Positions 53,399 through 61,970 of a stretch of DNA of 64,000 nucleotides are shown here, in pieces. The position numbers were made by a program, and so were the translations under genes. The first letter of the stretch is position 1, and each line of letters opens with the position of its first letter. Location of the stretch: positions 62,001 to 126,000 of the forward strand of contig NZ_NINX01000029.1 of assembly GCF_002188635.1 (NCBI RefSeq), in the 5' to 3' direction. Source of the stretch: Pigmentiphaga sp. NML030171. Its GTDB lineage: Bacteria; Pseudomonadota; Gammaproteobacteria; Burkholderiales; Burkholderiaceae_B. The notes below the pieces were generated by a model. The model saw only the letters and a list, made by a program, of their open reading frames with translations, was not told the DNA's origin and did no database searches.

Positions 53399-54655
53399 AT
53401 GCAAGACAAGAACCATATGCGGCACCTGCGGGCGCTGATCGCGGTGGTGGAGGAAGGCAGCATTGCCCGCGCCGCGCAGCGGTTGCTGCGCACGCCGTCG
53501 GCGGTGGCCAGCTCCATCCGACAGCTCGAGACGAGCTTCGATGCCACGCTGTTCGAGCGCCAGTCAGCAGGCATGGCGCCTACGCCGTTCGGACAGGCGG
53601 CCTACCGGCGCGCGTGCCGCATCGAGGCCGAATTGCAGCTGGCCGCCGCGGAACTCGCGCCCTACCGGGTATCCGTCAATGCCCCGCTGTTCGCCATGCT
53701 GGTCGGGGAGCGTCAATTGACCGCGCTGGTCCGTTTGCGCGAGATGGGCCACATGCCCAGCGTGGCGGCGGTGATGGGCTTGACGCAACCCGCGGTCAGC
53801 GCCCTGCTCAGGCAGGCAGAAGCCTCGCTCAAGCTGCGCCTGTTCCGCCGCGCCGCCAAGGGCATGGCCGTCACCGAAGCGGGCGAGCTGCTGCTGTTCC
53901 GCGTCAGGCGGGTGCTGGCCGAACTGCGGCACCTGGAGGCCGACATCGCTCAGCAGCGCGGCGAAATGGCCGGCCGCGTCATGTTCGCGGCATTGCCTTC
54001 CATGCGCACGCGGGTGCTTCCCCAAGCCATCGCGGCATTGGTCGGCAAGCATCCGAATGTCCAGATCTCCATGGTGGACGCACCCTTCGAGATCCTGTTC
54101 GCGGGCGTGCACTCCGGCGAGATCGATTTCATCCTGACCGGCCTCAATGCCAACTACTCGCATCGGGACTTCCTGATTCGCGTGATCGGCCGCGACCGCC
54201 TGGTCGTGGTCGCCCGCGCGGGCCATCCGCTGTGCGCGCGGGAACGCGTCGAGATTGCCGACCTGGTGCGCTACCCCTGGGTGCTGCGGGATCGCGGCGC
54301 GCCGACGCGCGAGTTGCTGAACGACTTGTTCTGGCAGCTGGGGATCGAAGCGCCGCACGTGGCGGTGCAGGCGGGAGACCTCGGCTTGTTGCGGGGCCTC
54401 CTGCAGCATAGCGATGTGGTATCGGCGGTCTCGCCCGAATACCTGAGCTACGAGATTGCCTCGGGCGCCGTCAAGGTGCTGGACGTCGAGCTTCCCCATA
54501 CCGGCCGCGAGATCGGCTTCATCCTGCGGCGCGATGCGCAGCCTTCCCTCTTGTGCGAGAAGCTGATGCAGCACATCGAGGCAGCGACGGCGGGCACGCT
54601 GGCACCCGCCGCCCCCTCGCCGACCGGAGCCAGGACGGCTGTCACCCCAGGTTGA
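53399..54655 (+). CDS. LysR-type regulator with two N-terminal winged-HTH domains (paralogue)
   Basis: 418-residue regulator collinear with the protein at 44753-46000. HTH 1 is about 8-68 (HLRALIAVVEEGSIARAAQRL, PSAVASSIRQLETSF) and HTH 2 about 103-170 (RQLTALVRLREMGHMPSVAAVMG, TQPAVSALLRQAEASLKLRLF), then one effector domain. Shared blocks with the paralogue include PTRE.L and the final ...GDLGLLRGLLQHSD / SDISLIRGLLLETD region. ATG 53399 is the start, because earlier in-frame codons run through the putative operator. It is divergent from the damaged ABC/aldolase operon; its 3' end overlaps the convergent Bug gene by 14 bases. Confidence 0.88.
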   Translation: MQDKNHMRHLRALIAVVEEGSIARAAQRLLRTPSAVASSIRQLETSFDATLFERQSAGMAPTPFGQAAYRRACRIEAELQLAAAELAPYRVSVNAPLFAMLVGERQLTALVRLREMGHMPSVAAVMGLTQPAVSALLRQAEASLKLRLFRRAAKGMAVTEAGELLLFRVRRVLAELRHLEADIAQQRGEMAGRVMFAALPSMRTRVLPQAIAALVGKHPNVQISMVDAPFEILFAGVHSGEIDFILTGLNANYSHRDFLIRVIGRDRLVVVARAGHPLCARERVEIADLVRYPWVLRDRGAPTRELLNDLFWQLGIEAPHVAVQAGDLGLLRGLLQHSDVVSAVSPEYLSYEIASGAVKVLDVELPHTGREIGFILRRDAQPSLLCEKLMQHIEAATAGTLAPAAPSPTGARTAVTPG

Positions 54656-55628
54656 CGCCGCTGCGTTTGACCACCTCCCCCCAATAGCGGTATTCGCTGC
54701 GCACGTACTCGTTGGCTTCCTGCGGGCTTTGGCTGCTGCGCGGCAACGCGCCTATGGTGCGCAGGCGGTCCTTGAAATCCTGGGTCTGCACGATCTGGCT
54801 CAGGGCCTCGAAGTTGCGGTCGACCAGCTTCTTCGGCACGCCGGCGGGATACATGAGCATCAACCAGGTCACCGCGGTGAACTTGGGAATGCCTTGCTCC
54901 ATCAGCGTGGGGGCGGCCAGCACGCCATCCAGGCGCTGCGCGCTGCCCGCGCCCAGCACACGCAGCTTGCCAGATTCGACCAACGGCTTGGTGGCCGCCG
55001 CGGTCTCCAGGGCGATCGACACCGTTCCCGCCATGACGTCGGTCAGTCCACGCGAACTGCCCTGGTACGGCACGTGAACGATGTCCACGCCCGCATAGCG
55101 CTTGAACTCCTCCATCGCCAGGTGCGACACGGTGCCGTTGCCCGACGACGCATTGGTCAGCTTGCCGGGGTTCGCCTTCGCATAGGCGATGAGTTCGGCG
55201 ACGTTCCTGGCGGGCACGGCGGGATTGGCCACCAGGACGAACGGCAGATCGCCGACCAGGCCGATGGCCTCGAAGTCCTTGGTGGAATCGTAGGCGACGC
55301 TCTTGTACATGTGCGGATTGGTCGCCACTGCCGACATGTGGGCCAGCATCATCACGCTGCCGTCGCTGGGGGCCTTGGCGAGATAGCCCAGGCCCAGGCT
55401 TCCTCCCTGGCCCGGCTTGTTCTCCACGATGTAGTTGTCGCCGGTCGCGGCCGCGAGCTTCTCGGCCAGCATGCGCGCCACGATGTCGGTGGCCTGGCCC
55501 GGCGGGAAGCCCACCAGTATCCTTACCGTCTTGCCGGTCGATGGCGCCTGCGCGTAGGCGTCGCTCAAAAGCACCGATGCCGCGCTGGCCAGCAGAAACC
55601 TGCGGCGCCCTGCTTGCGTAGTCTCCAT
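54642..55628 (-). CDS. Bug-type tripartite tricarboxylate transporter substrate-binding protein
   Basis: 328-residue TctC-family receptor. The leader METTQAGRRRFLLASAASVLL has a Tat-like RRxFL motif and a cleavage site at YAQA. Family motifs: KTVRILVGFPPGQATDIVAR, ENKPGQGGSLG, HVPYQGSSRGL. It is the last gene of the second molybdenum-hydroxylase operon, 25 nt after the CoxG-like gene, so its ligand is probably the substrate of that pathway. Confidence 0.92.
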   Translation of the reverse strand: METTQAGRRRFLLASAASVLLSDAYAQAPSTGKTVRILVGFPPGQATDIVARMLAEKLAAATGDNYIVENKPGQGGSLGLGYLAKAPSDGSVMMLAHMSAVATNPHMYKSVAYDSTKDFEAIGLVGDLPFVLVANPAVPARNVAELIAYAKANPGKLTNASSGNGTVSHLAMEEFKRYAGVDIVHVPYQGSSRGLTDVMAGTVSIALETAAATKPLVESGKLRVLGAGSAQRLDGVLAAPTLMEQGIPKFTAVTWLMLMYPAGVPKKLVDRNFEALSQIVQTQDFKDRLRTIGALPRSSQSPQEANEYVRSEYRYWGEVVKRSGVNLG

Positions 55629-55653
55629 GGATGTTCCCTCATTCTTGTTTCGA

Positions 55654-56319
55654 CTATGAGATGACCACCGCCCCGGCCAGCGTTGCCGCCACGCCAAGGG
55701 CGAAGGCCACGATCAGCCACCAGCCGGGAACGCGCGTCGCCCCATCCGGCTCGGCCCGCGGCGGCACGGGCGCTGCCCGGACCGGGTCCGCCGTACTCGC
55801 GGGTCCGGCATCGGCGGTGGCCCGGCCCGCCGGGCTGCGCTTCCCGGGAGCACCGCTTCCGGCCGGCGCGGCCGGCTCCTCCGGTGCGAACTGCTTGCGG
55901 AAGGCCTTGAAGAAATCGTCGGAAATCTTCCTGGCCACGCTGTCGATCAGGCGCGCGCCCACTTGCGCCAGCTTCCCGCCGACCTGCGCCTGCGCCGCGT
56001 AGGTCAGCTCCGTACCGGCGCCGGCCTCCTTCAGATCGACCGAGGCCGATCCCTTGCCGAACCCCATCGCGCCACCCTGCCCCTCGAATACCATGACGCA
56101 GGAAGCGGGAGGCACGGCTTCGGTCAGGCGCAGCGAGCCGTTGAAACGCGGCCGGAGCGGCCCGATGGCGGCGGTGATCACGATGCGAAACTCATCGGGG
56201 CCCGCCTGCTCGACCGACTCGCATCCCGGAAGGCAGCGCTTGAGCGTGCCGGGATCGTTCAAGGCCTTCCAGACGTCGGCGCGGGGAGCGGCGATGACTT
56301 GGGTACCGGTGATTTCCAT
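55654..56319 (-). CDS. CoxG-like SRPBCC protein with C-terminal membrane anchor
   Basis: 221-residue CoxG-family protein. The SRPBCC domain covers about 1-145 (MEITGTQVIAAPRADVWKALNDP, LKRCLPGCESVEQ). A Pro/Ala/Gly linker follows, and a single C-terminal hydrophobic helix (WWLIVAFALGVAATLAGAVV, about 200-220) should anchor it in the membrane. In carboxydotrophs CoxG recruits CO dehydrogenase to the membrane; here the visible anchor makes the same job likely for the molybdenum hydroxylase of this operon. It is 13 nt from the crotonase gene. Confidence 0.87.
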   Translation of the reverse strand: MEITGTQVIAAPRADVWKALNDPGTLKRCLPGCESVEQAGPDEFRIVITAAIGPLRPRFNGSLRLTEAVPPASCVMVFEGQGGAMGFGKGSASVDLKEAGAGTELTYAAQAQVGGKLAQVGARLIDSVARKISDDFFKAFRKQFAPEEPAAPAGSGAPGKRSPAGRATADAGPASTADPVRAAPVPPRAEPDGATRVPGWWLIVAFALGVAATLAGAVVIS

Positions 56320-56332
56320 GAACGCCTCGATG

Positions 56333-57067
56333 TCAGCCGTGCTTGCGCTTCATGGCCGCCGCCGTATTGACCATGGAGTGAAGGGCCCGCGCGTACTCGA
56401 TGGCGCCAAGCTCGTCCATGCGGGGCGCGACGTGCAGATACTCCTTCAGCCCCAGGATGGCCGGCCGGGGACGGCTCGTCAGCACTTCGCAGAAGCGGGC
56501 GAGTTCGGCGTCGAGTTTGTCGGCGGGAACGACGGTGCTGACCAGTCCGTAGGCCATGGCGCGATGGGCGTCGATGAAATCGGCGGAATAGGCCATCCAG
56601 AGGATGGCGTTGCGATTGACGCGGTCGTACAGCGCCGACATGACCATGGTCGGCATCACGTTGTGCGCGATCTCGGGGATATTGAAGGTCGCGGTATCGC
56701 TGGCGAACGAAACGTCGCAAAGCGCCGCGATGGCGGTGCCGAACCCCATCGCCCGGCCTTCGATGGCGGCAATGACCGGCACCTGCGCGTTGCGTATGGC
56801 CTTGTAGCTGTTGAAGATCGCGTCGTACTCCGGGCGGCGCGCATAGGCCTCGGGAGACGGCGCGGGGGATCCCGGGTCGCGGGCGCGCCCGGTGCAGAAG
56901 TCCGGCCCCGCGCTGCGCAGCACGACGGCATCCGAGGTGTGATGCGCGTTGAGAATGGCATCGGCGAACGCCACTGCCATCGCGTCCGTCACTCCGTTGT
57001 CCTGCGGGCGGTTGAAGGTAATGCGAAGAATACGGCCGTCCTGCTCTATCGAGAGTTGTTCGCTCAT
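56333..57067 (-). CDS. Enoyl-CoA hydratase/isomerase family protein
   Basis: 244-residue crotonase-fold protein. The oxyanion-hole regions are GPDFCTGRA and AIEGRAMGFGT. The second catalytic glutamate is retained (NIPEIAHN), but the first one, normally in GGG.E at the MGFGTAIA position, is replaced by Ala. That points to an isomerase, hydrolase or decarboxylase-like crotonase rather than a standard hydratase. It follows the alpha/beta hydrolase gene in the operon. The lack of a CoA ligase gene in the operon leaves the CoA-ester source open. Confidence 0.84.
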   Translation of the reverse strand: MSEQLSIEQDGRILRITFNRPQDNGVTDAMAVAFADAILNAHHTSDAVVLRSAGPDFCTGRARDPGSPAPSPEAYARRPEYDAIFNSYKAIRNAQVPVIAAIEGRAMGFGTAIAALCDVSFASDTATFNIPEIAHNVMPTMVMSALYDRVNRNAILWMAYSADFIDAHRAMAYGLVSTVVPADKLDAELARFCEVLTSRPRPAILGLKEYLHVAPRMDELGAIEYARALHSMVNTAAAMKRKHG

Positions 57068-57115
57068 GTACTGCCTCCTGAGGTGGAAAGGAAATTGGTC
57101 GACCGCCGGGTGGGC

Positions 57116-57958
57116 TCAATGGCCGATGCGGACGCGATCGAGATGGCGCAACAATGCGTCCTGGAATGCGGCGGGCTGGTCGATATTGGGCAAATGGCCG
57201 GCGTCGGGAATCACCTCGATTCCCGCCCCGTGGATAAGCGTCTGCAAATGCCGCATGGCATCGGGCAGGGGGCCGTCGTTGGCCCCCACCAGCAGCGTCG
57301 TCGGCACCGCGATGCCGCCGACATCGCCCAGATAGTCCAGCCCCTGGATCGCCTGTGCGCACCCGACGAACCCGGCGACCGAGGTGGCGGCCGCCTGACG
57401 CCGGAAACGCCCGGCAATTTCGGGATGCGCGCCCACGAAGGACCGGCCGAACCAGCGCTCGATCGTGGAATCCGCGAGCGCGGCGGTGCCCCTCTCGCGC
57501 GCAACGGCGATGCGCTCGGCCCAGACCAGTTGCAGGTCCGGCGGCGTATCGGCCCGTGCGTCGCACAGGCAAAGGCTCGACAGCCGGCCTGCATGCCGGA
57601 TGCCCAGGCCGAATCCGCTCATGCCACCCAGCGAGAGCCCCACATAATGGACGCGCTCGATGCCCAGTGCGTCGAGCACCGCGATCGTATCGTCCGCCAG
57701 CTCGTCCATGGTGCAAGGTCCGGCAGGCGGCTGGGTATCCCCGTGCCCGCGCGTATCGGCCCGGATCACCCGGTATCCCCGCGCCGCCAGCAAGGCTGCC
57801 TCGCTGTCCCACATCATGCTGGACGACAGGATGGAGTGGGTCATGAATACGGGTGCTCCCGCCGGGTCGCCCTCGACCAGAACGGCGATCTCGCCCGCCG
57901 GACCGGCCACCCGCAGCGTTTCGCGCCGCGCCTTCGCGGCGTTGTCCGACTTTGCCAT
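57116..57958 (-). CDS. Alpha/beta hydrolase (3-oxoadipate enol-lactonase-like)
   Basis: 280-residue alpha/beta hydrolase of the PcaD/ring-cleavage hydrolase type. The nucleophile is in GLSLGGMSG and the catalytic histidine in PDAGHLPNIDQP near residue 255; the oxyanion region is MTHSILSSSMMWDS. ATG 57956-57958 shares one base with the stop of the large-subunit gene, so the two are translationally coupled. It may hydrolyse a lactone or amide formed after ring hydroxylation. Confidence 0.86.
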   Translation of the reverse strand: MAKSDNAAKARRETLRVAGPAGEIAVLVEGDPAGAPVFMTHSILSSSMMWDSEAALLAARGYRVIRADTRGHGDTQPPAGPCTMDELADDTIAVLDALGIERVHYVGLSLGGMSGFGLGIRHAGRLSSLCLCDARADTPPDLQLVWAERIAVARERGTAALADSTIERWFGRSFVGAHPEIAGRFRRQAAATSVAGFVGCAQAIQGLDYLGDVGGIAVPTTLLVGANDGPLPDAMRHLQTLIHGAGIEVIPDAGHLPNIDQPAAFQDALLRHLDRVRIGH

Positions 57959-60399
57959 CACGCCTTCTCCATTTCCGGAATTTCGGAGTGCGCGGGCGAT
58001 ACCCGCTGTCCGCCCGAGGCACGCCGCAACGCATTCCAGATCGCCTGCGGCGTCATGGGCAGGGCGTCGATGCTGGCCCCCACCGGGGCCAGCGCGTCGT
58101 TGATCGCGCTGGCGATCGCCGCCGGGCTGCCCAGATAGCCCGCCTCTCCCGATCCCTTCTGGCCGAACTCCGTCAGCGGCGACGGCGTGCAATGGTCGAC
58201 GATGGTGACGGCGGGAACCTCCAGCGCGCTCGGCAGTAGGTAGTCCATAAAGGTGCCGGCAAGCAGCTGGCCCTCCTCCGAAAAGACGAACTTCTCCATC
58301 ATCGCCGCCCCCAATCCGTGCGCGATCCCGCCGTAGGTCATCCCATGGACCACGTCCGGGCTGATCATCACGCCGCAATCGTGTCCGCACACGTAGCGGT
58401 GGAAAGTCGCCTTGCCGGTATCCGGATCGATGCTGACCAGCACGACGTGCGACTCGAACGAATGGCAGGGATACATCTGCACCCGGCCATCCTCGGTGGG
58501 CATCTTTCCGCCCGTGGGCACCTCCCAGACGAACTTCTCCTGCAGCCCCGGCTCGGTGCCCTCGGGAAGCTTGTGGAACATGCGGTGCGCAATCTCCACC
58601 AGGTTGTCCCAGGACATGCGCCGCTGGGAATCGGACTTCGCTACGACGTCGCCGCCGTCGTACGACAATTGCTCTTCCGGCAATCCGAGATTGTGCGCGG
58701 CAATGCGCAGCAACTTGGCGCGCAGCTTCTTGGCGGCGCCGGCCGCCGCCCCGCCCAGCATGATGGCCATGCGGCTGCCGACCGGACTATTCGACGGCAA
58801 GGCGTTGAGCGAGTCGGCGTGCAGGACGCGGATGCCGTCCGGCTCGCGCTGCAGGATCTCCCCCACCACGGTGGAGACCAGGGTCTCGTGCGCCTGGCCC
58901 GAGGTCGACGTTCCCATCAGCGCCGTCACCGAACCGGACAGGTCGATGCGCACCAGGCAGGAGTCCATCCACGTGGTCGTCGTGTTCTTGGGATTGAACA
59001 ACGGTTCGAAGGCCGAGTTGCCTCCCGAGGGTTCGAGGCAGGTCGAGACGCCGATGCCGGCCAGCAATCCGCGCTTGCGCAACTCGTCGCGCTGCCGCTG
59101 GATCTGCTCGAGCGAGGCCGCATCCAGCGCCTTGCCGAGGACCGTCGCGTAGTCTCCCGAATCGTAGGTGGTGCCGCTGGGTATCAGATAGGGGAATTCG
59201 TCCTTGCCGATGAGGTTGCGGCGGCGCAGCTCGACGCGGTCCAGCCCCAGGAAACGCGCCACCTTGTCCATGCCGGTCTCGATGGCATAGTTGGTCGGGG
59301 ATTGGCCGAACCCGCGTACCGCCTCCTGGGGGGTCTTGTTGGTCATCACCGATACGGCGTCGTATTCCACGCTGGCGATCCGGTACGGGCCGACGATCGC
59401 GCCCACCGGCTTGCCCAGCTGCAGCGGCGCCCGGCCCGAATAGGCGCCGATATCGTCCACCGCGCGCATCCGCATGGACTTGACGATGCCGTCGCCGTCG
59501 AACGCCAGCGTCACGTCGAAGACGCGGTCCGGCCCCTGCATGTCGCCGCCGCGCATGTTCTCCAGCCGGTCCTCGATGAACCGGACGGGGCGGCCCAGTT
59601 TTCTCGCCAGGTAGCCCACCAGCACCGAATGCTTGATGCCGCGCTTGACCCCGTAGCTGCCGCCGACGTCCACGTCGTAGTGCACGCGCACAGCGTTGCC
59701 CGGCAGGCGCAACGCCCGGGCCAGCAGATCGGGATACTTCGGCATCTGGATGGACGCCCAGACGTCGAGGATGCCGGTCGCGTCGTTCCACCAGGCGCTG
59801 ACCGCGAACGTCTCGATAGGCACGGTGGCGCTGCGCGCCCAGTGCACGCGATACGACAGCTTGTGGGGAGCCTGGGCGAAATGCTCGTCCACCTCGCCCC
59901 AATTGAAGACGCGGCGGAAGATCACGTTGGACCCATGCAGCGGATGCACCTGGGGAGCGCCGGGCTCCATCGCGGCCAGCGGATCGACGACGTGATCGAT
60001 GGGTTCGTACTCGACAATCACCGCCTCGGCCGCGTCTTCGGCCAAGGCGCGGGTATCGGCCACGACCGCGGCCACCCACTCCCCGGCGTAGCGGGCCACG
60101 CCGTGGGCGAGCGGAAACCGCTTCACCTGCGGCGCGTCGACGCCGGGCAGCATGGCATCGGTATGCGCGCAAAGCTCCTCGCCAGTCAGGACGGCATGCA
60201 CGCCAGGCATGGCCAGCGCCCCGGAGGCGTCGATGGACCGTATCCTGGCATGCGCATGCGGGCTCGCGACGATGGCCACGTGCAGCACGTCGGGCAGTTG
60301 TATGTCGGCGGCGTAGCGCCCTTGCCCGGTCACGAAACGGCGGTGCTCGACGGCGCGGCGGTGCTTGCCGATATAGCGGAATTTCCCCGGATCAGTCAT
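57958..60399 (-). CDS. Molybdenum hydroxylase large subunit (CoxL-like), second system
   Basis: 813-residue xanthine dehydrogenase family molybdopterin subunit. FRYIGKHRRAVEHRRFVTGQGRYAADI opens the family; the cofactor segment is DVGGSYGVKRG and the catalytic glutamate is in GSGEAGYLGSPAAIASAINDAL. Compared with the picolinate enzyme's GGGFGAKF loop, this enzyme has GGSYGVKR, so substrate recognition probably differs. Start ATG 60397-60399 overlaps the small-subunit stop by 8 nt. Confidence 0.92.
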   Translation of the reverse strand: MTDPGKFRYIGKHRRAVEHRRFVTGQGRYAADIQLPDVLHVAIVASPHAHARIRSIDASGALAMPGVHAVLTGEELCAHTDAMLPGVDAPQVKRFPLAHGVARYAGEWVAAVVADTRALAEDAAEAVIVEYEPIDHVVDPLAAMEPGAPQVHPLHGSNVIFRRVFNWGEVDEHFAQAPHKLSYRVHWARSATVPIETFAVSAWWNDATGILDVWASIQMPKYPDLLARALRLPGNAVRVHYDVDVGGSYGVKRGIKHSVLVGYLARKLGRPVRFIEDRLENMRGGDMQGPDRVFDVTLAFDGDGIVKSMRMRAVDDIGAYSGRAPLQLGKPVGAIVGPYRIASVEYDAVSVMTNKTPQEAVRGFGQSPTNYAIETGMDKVARFLGLDRVELRRRNLIGKDEFPYLIPSGTTYDSGDYATVLGKALDAASLEQIQRQRDELRKRGLLAGIGVSTCLEPSGGNSAFEPLFNPKNTTTTWMDSCLVRIDLSGSVTALMGTSTSGQAHETLVSTVVGEILQREPDGIRVLHADSLNALPSNSPVGSRMAIMLGGAAAGAAKKLRAKLLRIAAHNLGLPEEQLSYDGGDVVAKSDSQRRMSWDNLVEIAHRMFHKLPEGTEPGLQEKFVWEVPTGGKMPTEDGRVQMYPCHSFESHVVLVSIDPDTGKATFHRYVCGHDCGVMISPDVVHGMTYGGIAHGLGAAMMEKFVFSEEGQLLAGTFMDYLLPSALEVPAVTIVDHCTPSPLTEFGQKGSGEAGYLGSPAAIASAINDALAPVGASIDALPMTPQAIWNALRRASGGQRVSPAHSEIPEMEKA

Positions 60400-60883
60400 G
60401 CGACGACTCCTGTGCCGTCGCATGCTGGACGGCGTCCACGATCTGTTGATAACCGGTGCACCGGCACAGGTTGCCGCTGATGGCCTCGCGGATCTGCGCC
60501 TCGTCCGGACGGGGGTGGCGCGCCACGAGCGCGTGGCACGCGACCAGCATGCCTGGCGTGCAATAACCGCACTGCAGCGCATGCTTTTCGCAGAAGGCGT
60601 CCTGGATCGCGGACAGCCGCCCCCGTTCCGGCGCCAGCCCCTCCACGGTCGTTACCGAAAGGCCGTCGGCCTGGACCGCGAACATGCAGCAGGACCTGAC
60701 GGGTTCTCCGTCCAGCAGGACCGAACACGCGCCGCAGACACCGTGCTCACAGCCGATATGGGTACCGGTCAGCTTCAGCGTGTCGCGCAGGAAGTCCACC
60801 AGGGTGGTGCGCGGCTCGACCTGGGCCTGCCGCACGACGCCATTCACATTGATGGAAATGTTCATGAGTCGGGAAAATGCCAT
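60392..60883 (-). CDS. Molybdenum hydroxylase [2Fe-2S] subunit (CoxS-like), second system
   Basis: 163-residue iron-sulfur subunit. Cluster motifs [25 protein letters not shown] and [12 protein letters not shown] are intact. ATG 60881-60883 lies 2 nt after the FAD-subunit stop and has GGAG about 9 nt upstream; ATG 60865 is an alternative closer to the family start. Confidence 0.92.
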   Translation of the reverse strand: MAFSRLMNISINVNGVVRQAQVEPRTTLVDFLRDTLKLTGTHIGCEHGVCGACSVLLDGEPVRSCCMFAVQADGLSVTTVEGLAPERGRLSAIQDAFCEKHALQCGYCTPGMLVACHALVARHPRPDEAQIREAISGNLCRCTGYQQIVDAVQHATAQESSHD

Positions 60884-60885
60884 GG

Positions 60886-61776
60886 CTACACGCTCCGTAC
60901 CGAAGACTGGGCCGATTGCGCGGCCCGGCGCAGGACGCGTACCGCCAGGACGGCCGCCAGGTGGCGCCGGTATTCGGCGGTCGCGTGCAGGTCGCTGCCT
61001 GGCTCGCATGCCGCGGCCGCATCCTCGGCCACGTCACGCAGCAGATCATCGTCCAGCCGCTGCCCTTCCAGGCGCTGCGCCAGCTCGGGAAAACTGCGGG
61101 GAACGCCATCCACGCCGCCGAGGCCGAACGCGGCGCGCCGGCAGACGCCCGACGCATCGACACGGACCTGCGCCGCAGCCGAAGCCATGGCGAAGTCTCC
61201 GTGCCGTATCGCGATCTCGTCGAATGCACAACCGGTGCCGCGCGCGTCCCACACGGGCCACTCGATGGCGGTCAGGCACTCCGTGTCGCGCGTGTCGGTA
61301 AACATGGGCCCCAGGAAAAACTCGCCGGCGGCGACACTGCGTTCGCCTTCGTCCTGGCTTGTCAGGCGCAGTCTCGCGTCCAGCACGAGGGCGGCCAGCG
61401 GCAGCTCGGCGGACGGGTCGGCATGCACCAGGCTGCCGCCCACGGTGCCACGGTTGCGCGTCTGGCCGTGCCCCACCCAGCGCAACGCGGCGGCGACCAA
61501 GGGGATGTGCGCATGCAGCGAGACCTCGTCCTCCAGGGTGCGCTGGCGCACCACGGCGCCGGTCACCACGGCAGTGTCCGAAACGTCCAGCGACTGCAGG
61601 GCGGACACCCGGTGAATGTCCACCAGCAGCGCGGGGCGCGCCAGGCGCATGGCCATCATCGGCACCAGGCTCTGGCCTCCGGCCAGCAGCTTGGCCTCGT
61701 ACCCATGCTGGTGCAGGAGTTCGAGCGCGTGGTCCAGGCCCTCGGCACGCACATAGTCGAAAGGAGCGGCTTTCAC
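60886..61776 (-). CDS. Molybdenum hydroxylase FAD-binding subunit (CoxM-like), second system
   Basis: 296-residue FAD subunit. LAGGQSLVPMMAMR and TVGGSLVHADPSAELP are the FAD motifs. The start is GTG 61774-61776 (KAAPFDYVRAEGLD follows), preceded by AAGGAGC in the minus orientation is not seen, so the start rests on family alignment. First gene of the seven-gene minus-strand operon that runs to 54642 and divergent from a GcvA-like LysR gene. Confidence 0.9.
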   Translation of the reverse strand: MKAAPFDYVRAEGLDHALELLHQHGYEAKLLAGGQSLVPMMAMRLARPALLVDIHRVSALQSLDVSDTAVVTGAVVRQRTLEDEVSLHAHIPLVAAALRWVGHGQTRNRGTVGGSLVHADPSAELPLAALVLDARLRLTSQDEGERSVAAGEFFLGPMFTDTRDTECLTAIEWPVWDARGTGCAFDEIAIRHGDFAMASAAAQVRVDASGVCRRAAFGLGGVDGVPRSFPELAQRLEGQRLDDDLLRDVAEDAAAACEPGSDLHATAEYRRHLAAVLAVRVLRRAAQSAQSSVRSV

Positions 61777-61911
61777 GATAGTATGTATGGGTGGCCGAGC
61801 GAGAGAAAACCTGAGGGCCCGGCGGGGTTGGCGCAGGCCGGCTCCGCCGGCGTGCTGGATTCGTTTTGCATGGGCTGCAGTGTGAAGGCGGGCCGCTCTC
61901 GCGGCAAAGTA

Positions 61912-61936
61912 ATAATCTTCACGTGGCGTGAGTTAT
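61912..61936. promoter_or_regulatory. LysR-type operator candidate in the coxM-lysR gap
   Basis: TCACG (61919-61923), TGG, CGTGA (61927-61931) form a perfect inverted repeat, flanked by ATAA (61912-61915) and TTAT (61933-61936). It overlaps a TATAGT hexamer (61934-61939) in front of the lysR gene, the usual autoregulatory position. Confidence 0.55.
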
Positions 61937-61970
61937 AGTCACGCCGGCCAGAGCAGCAACAGGAGACTTC

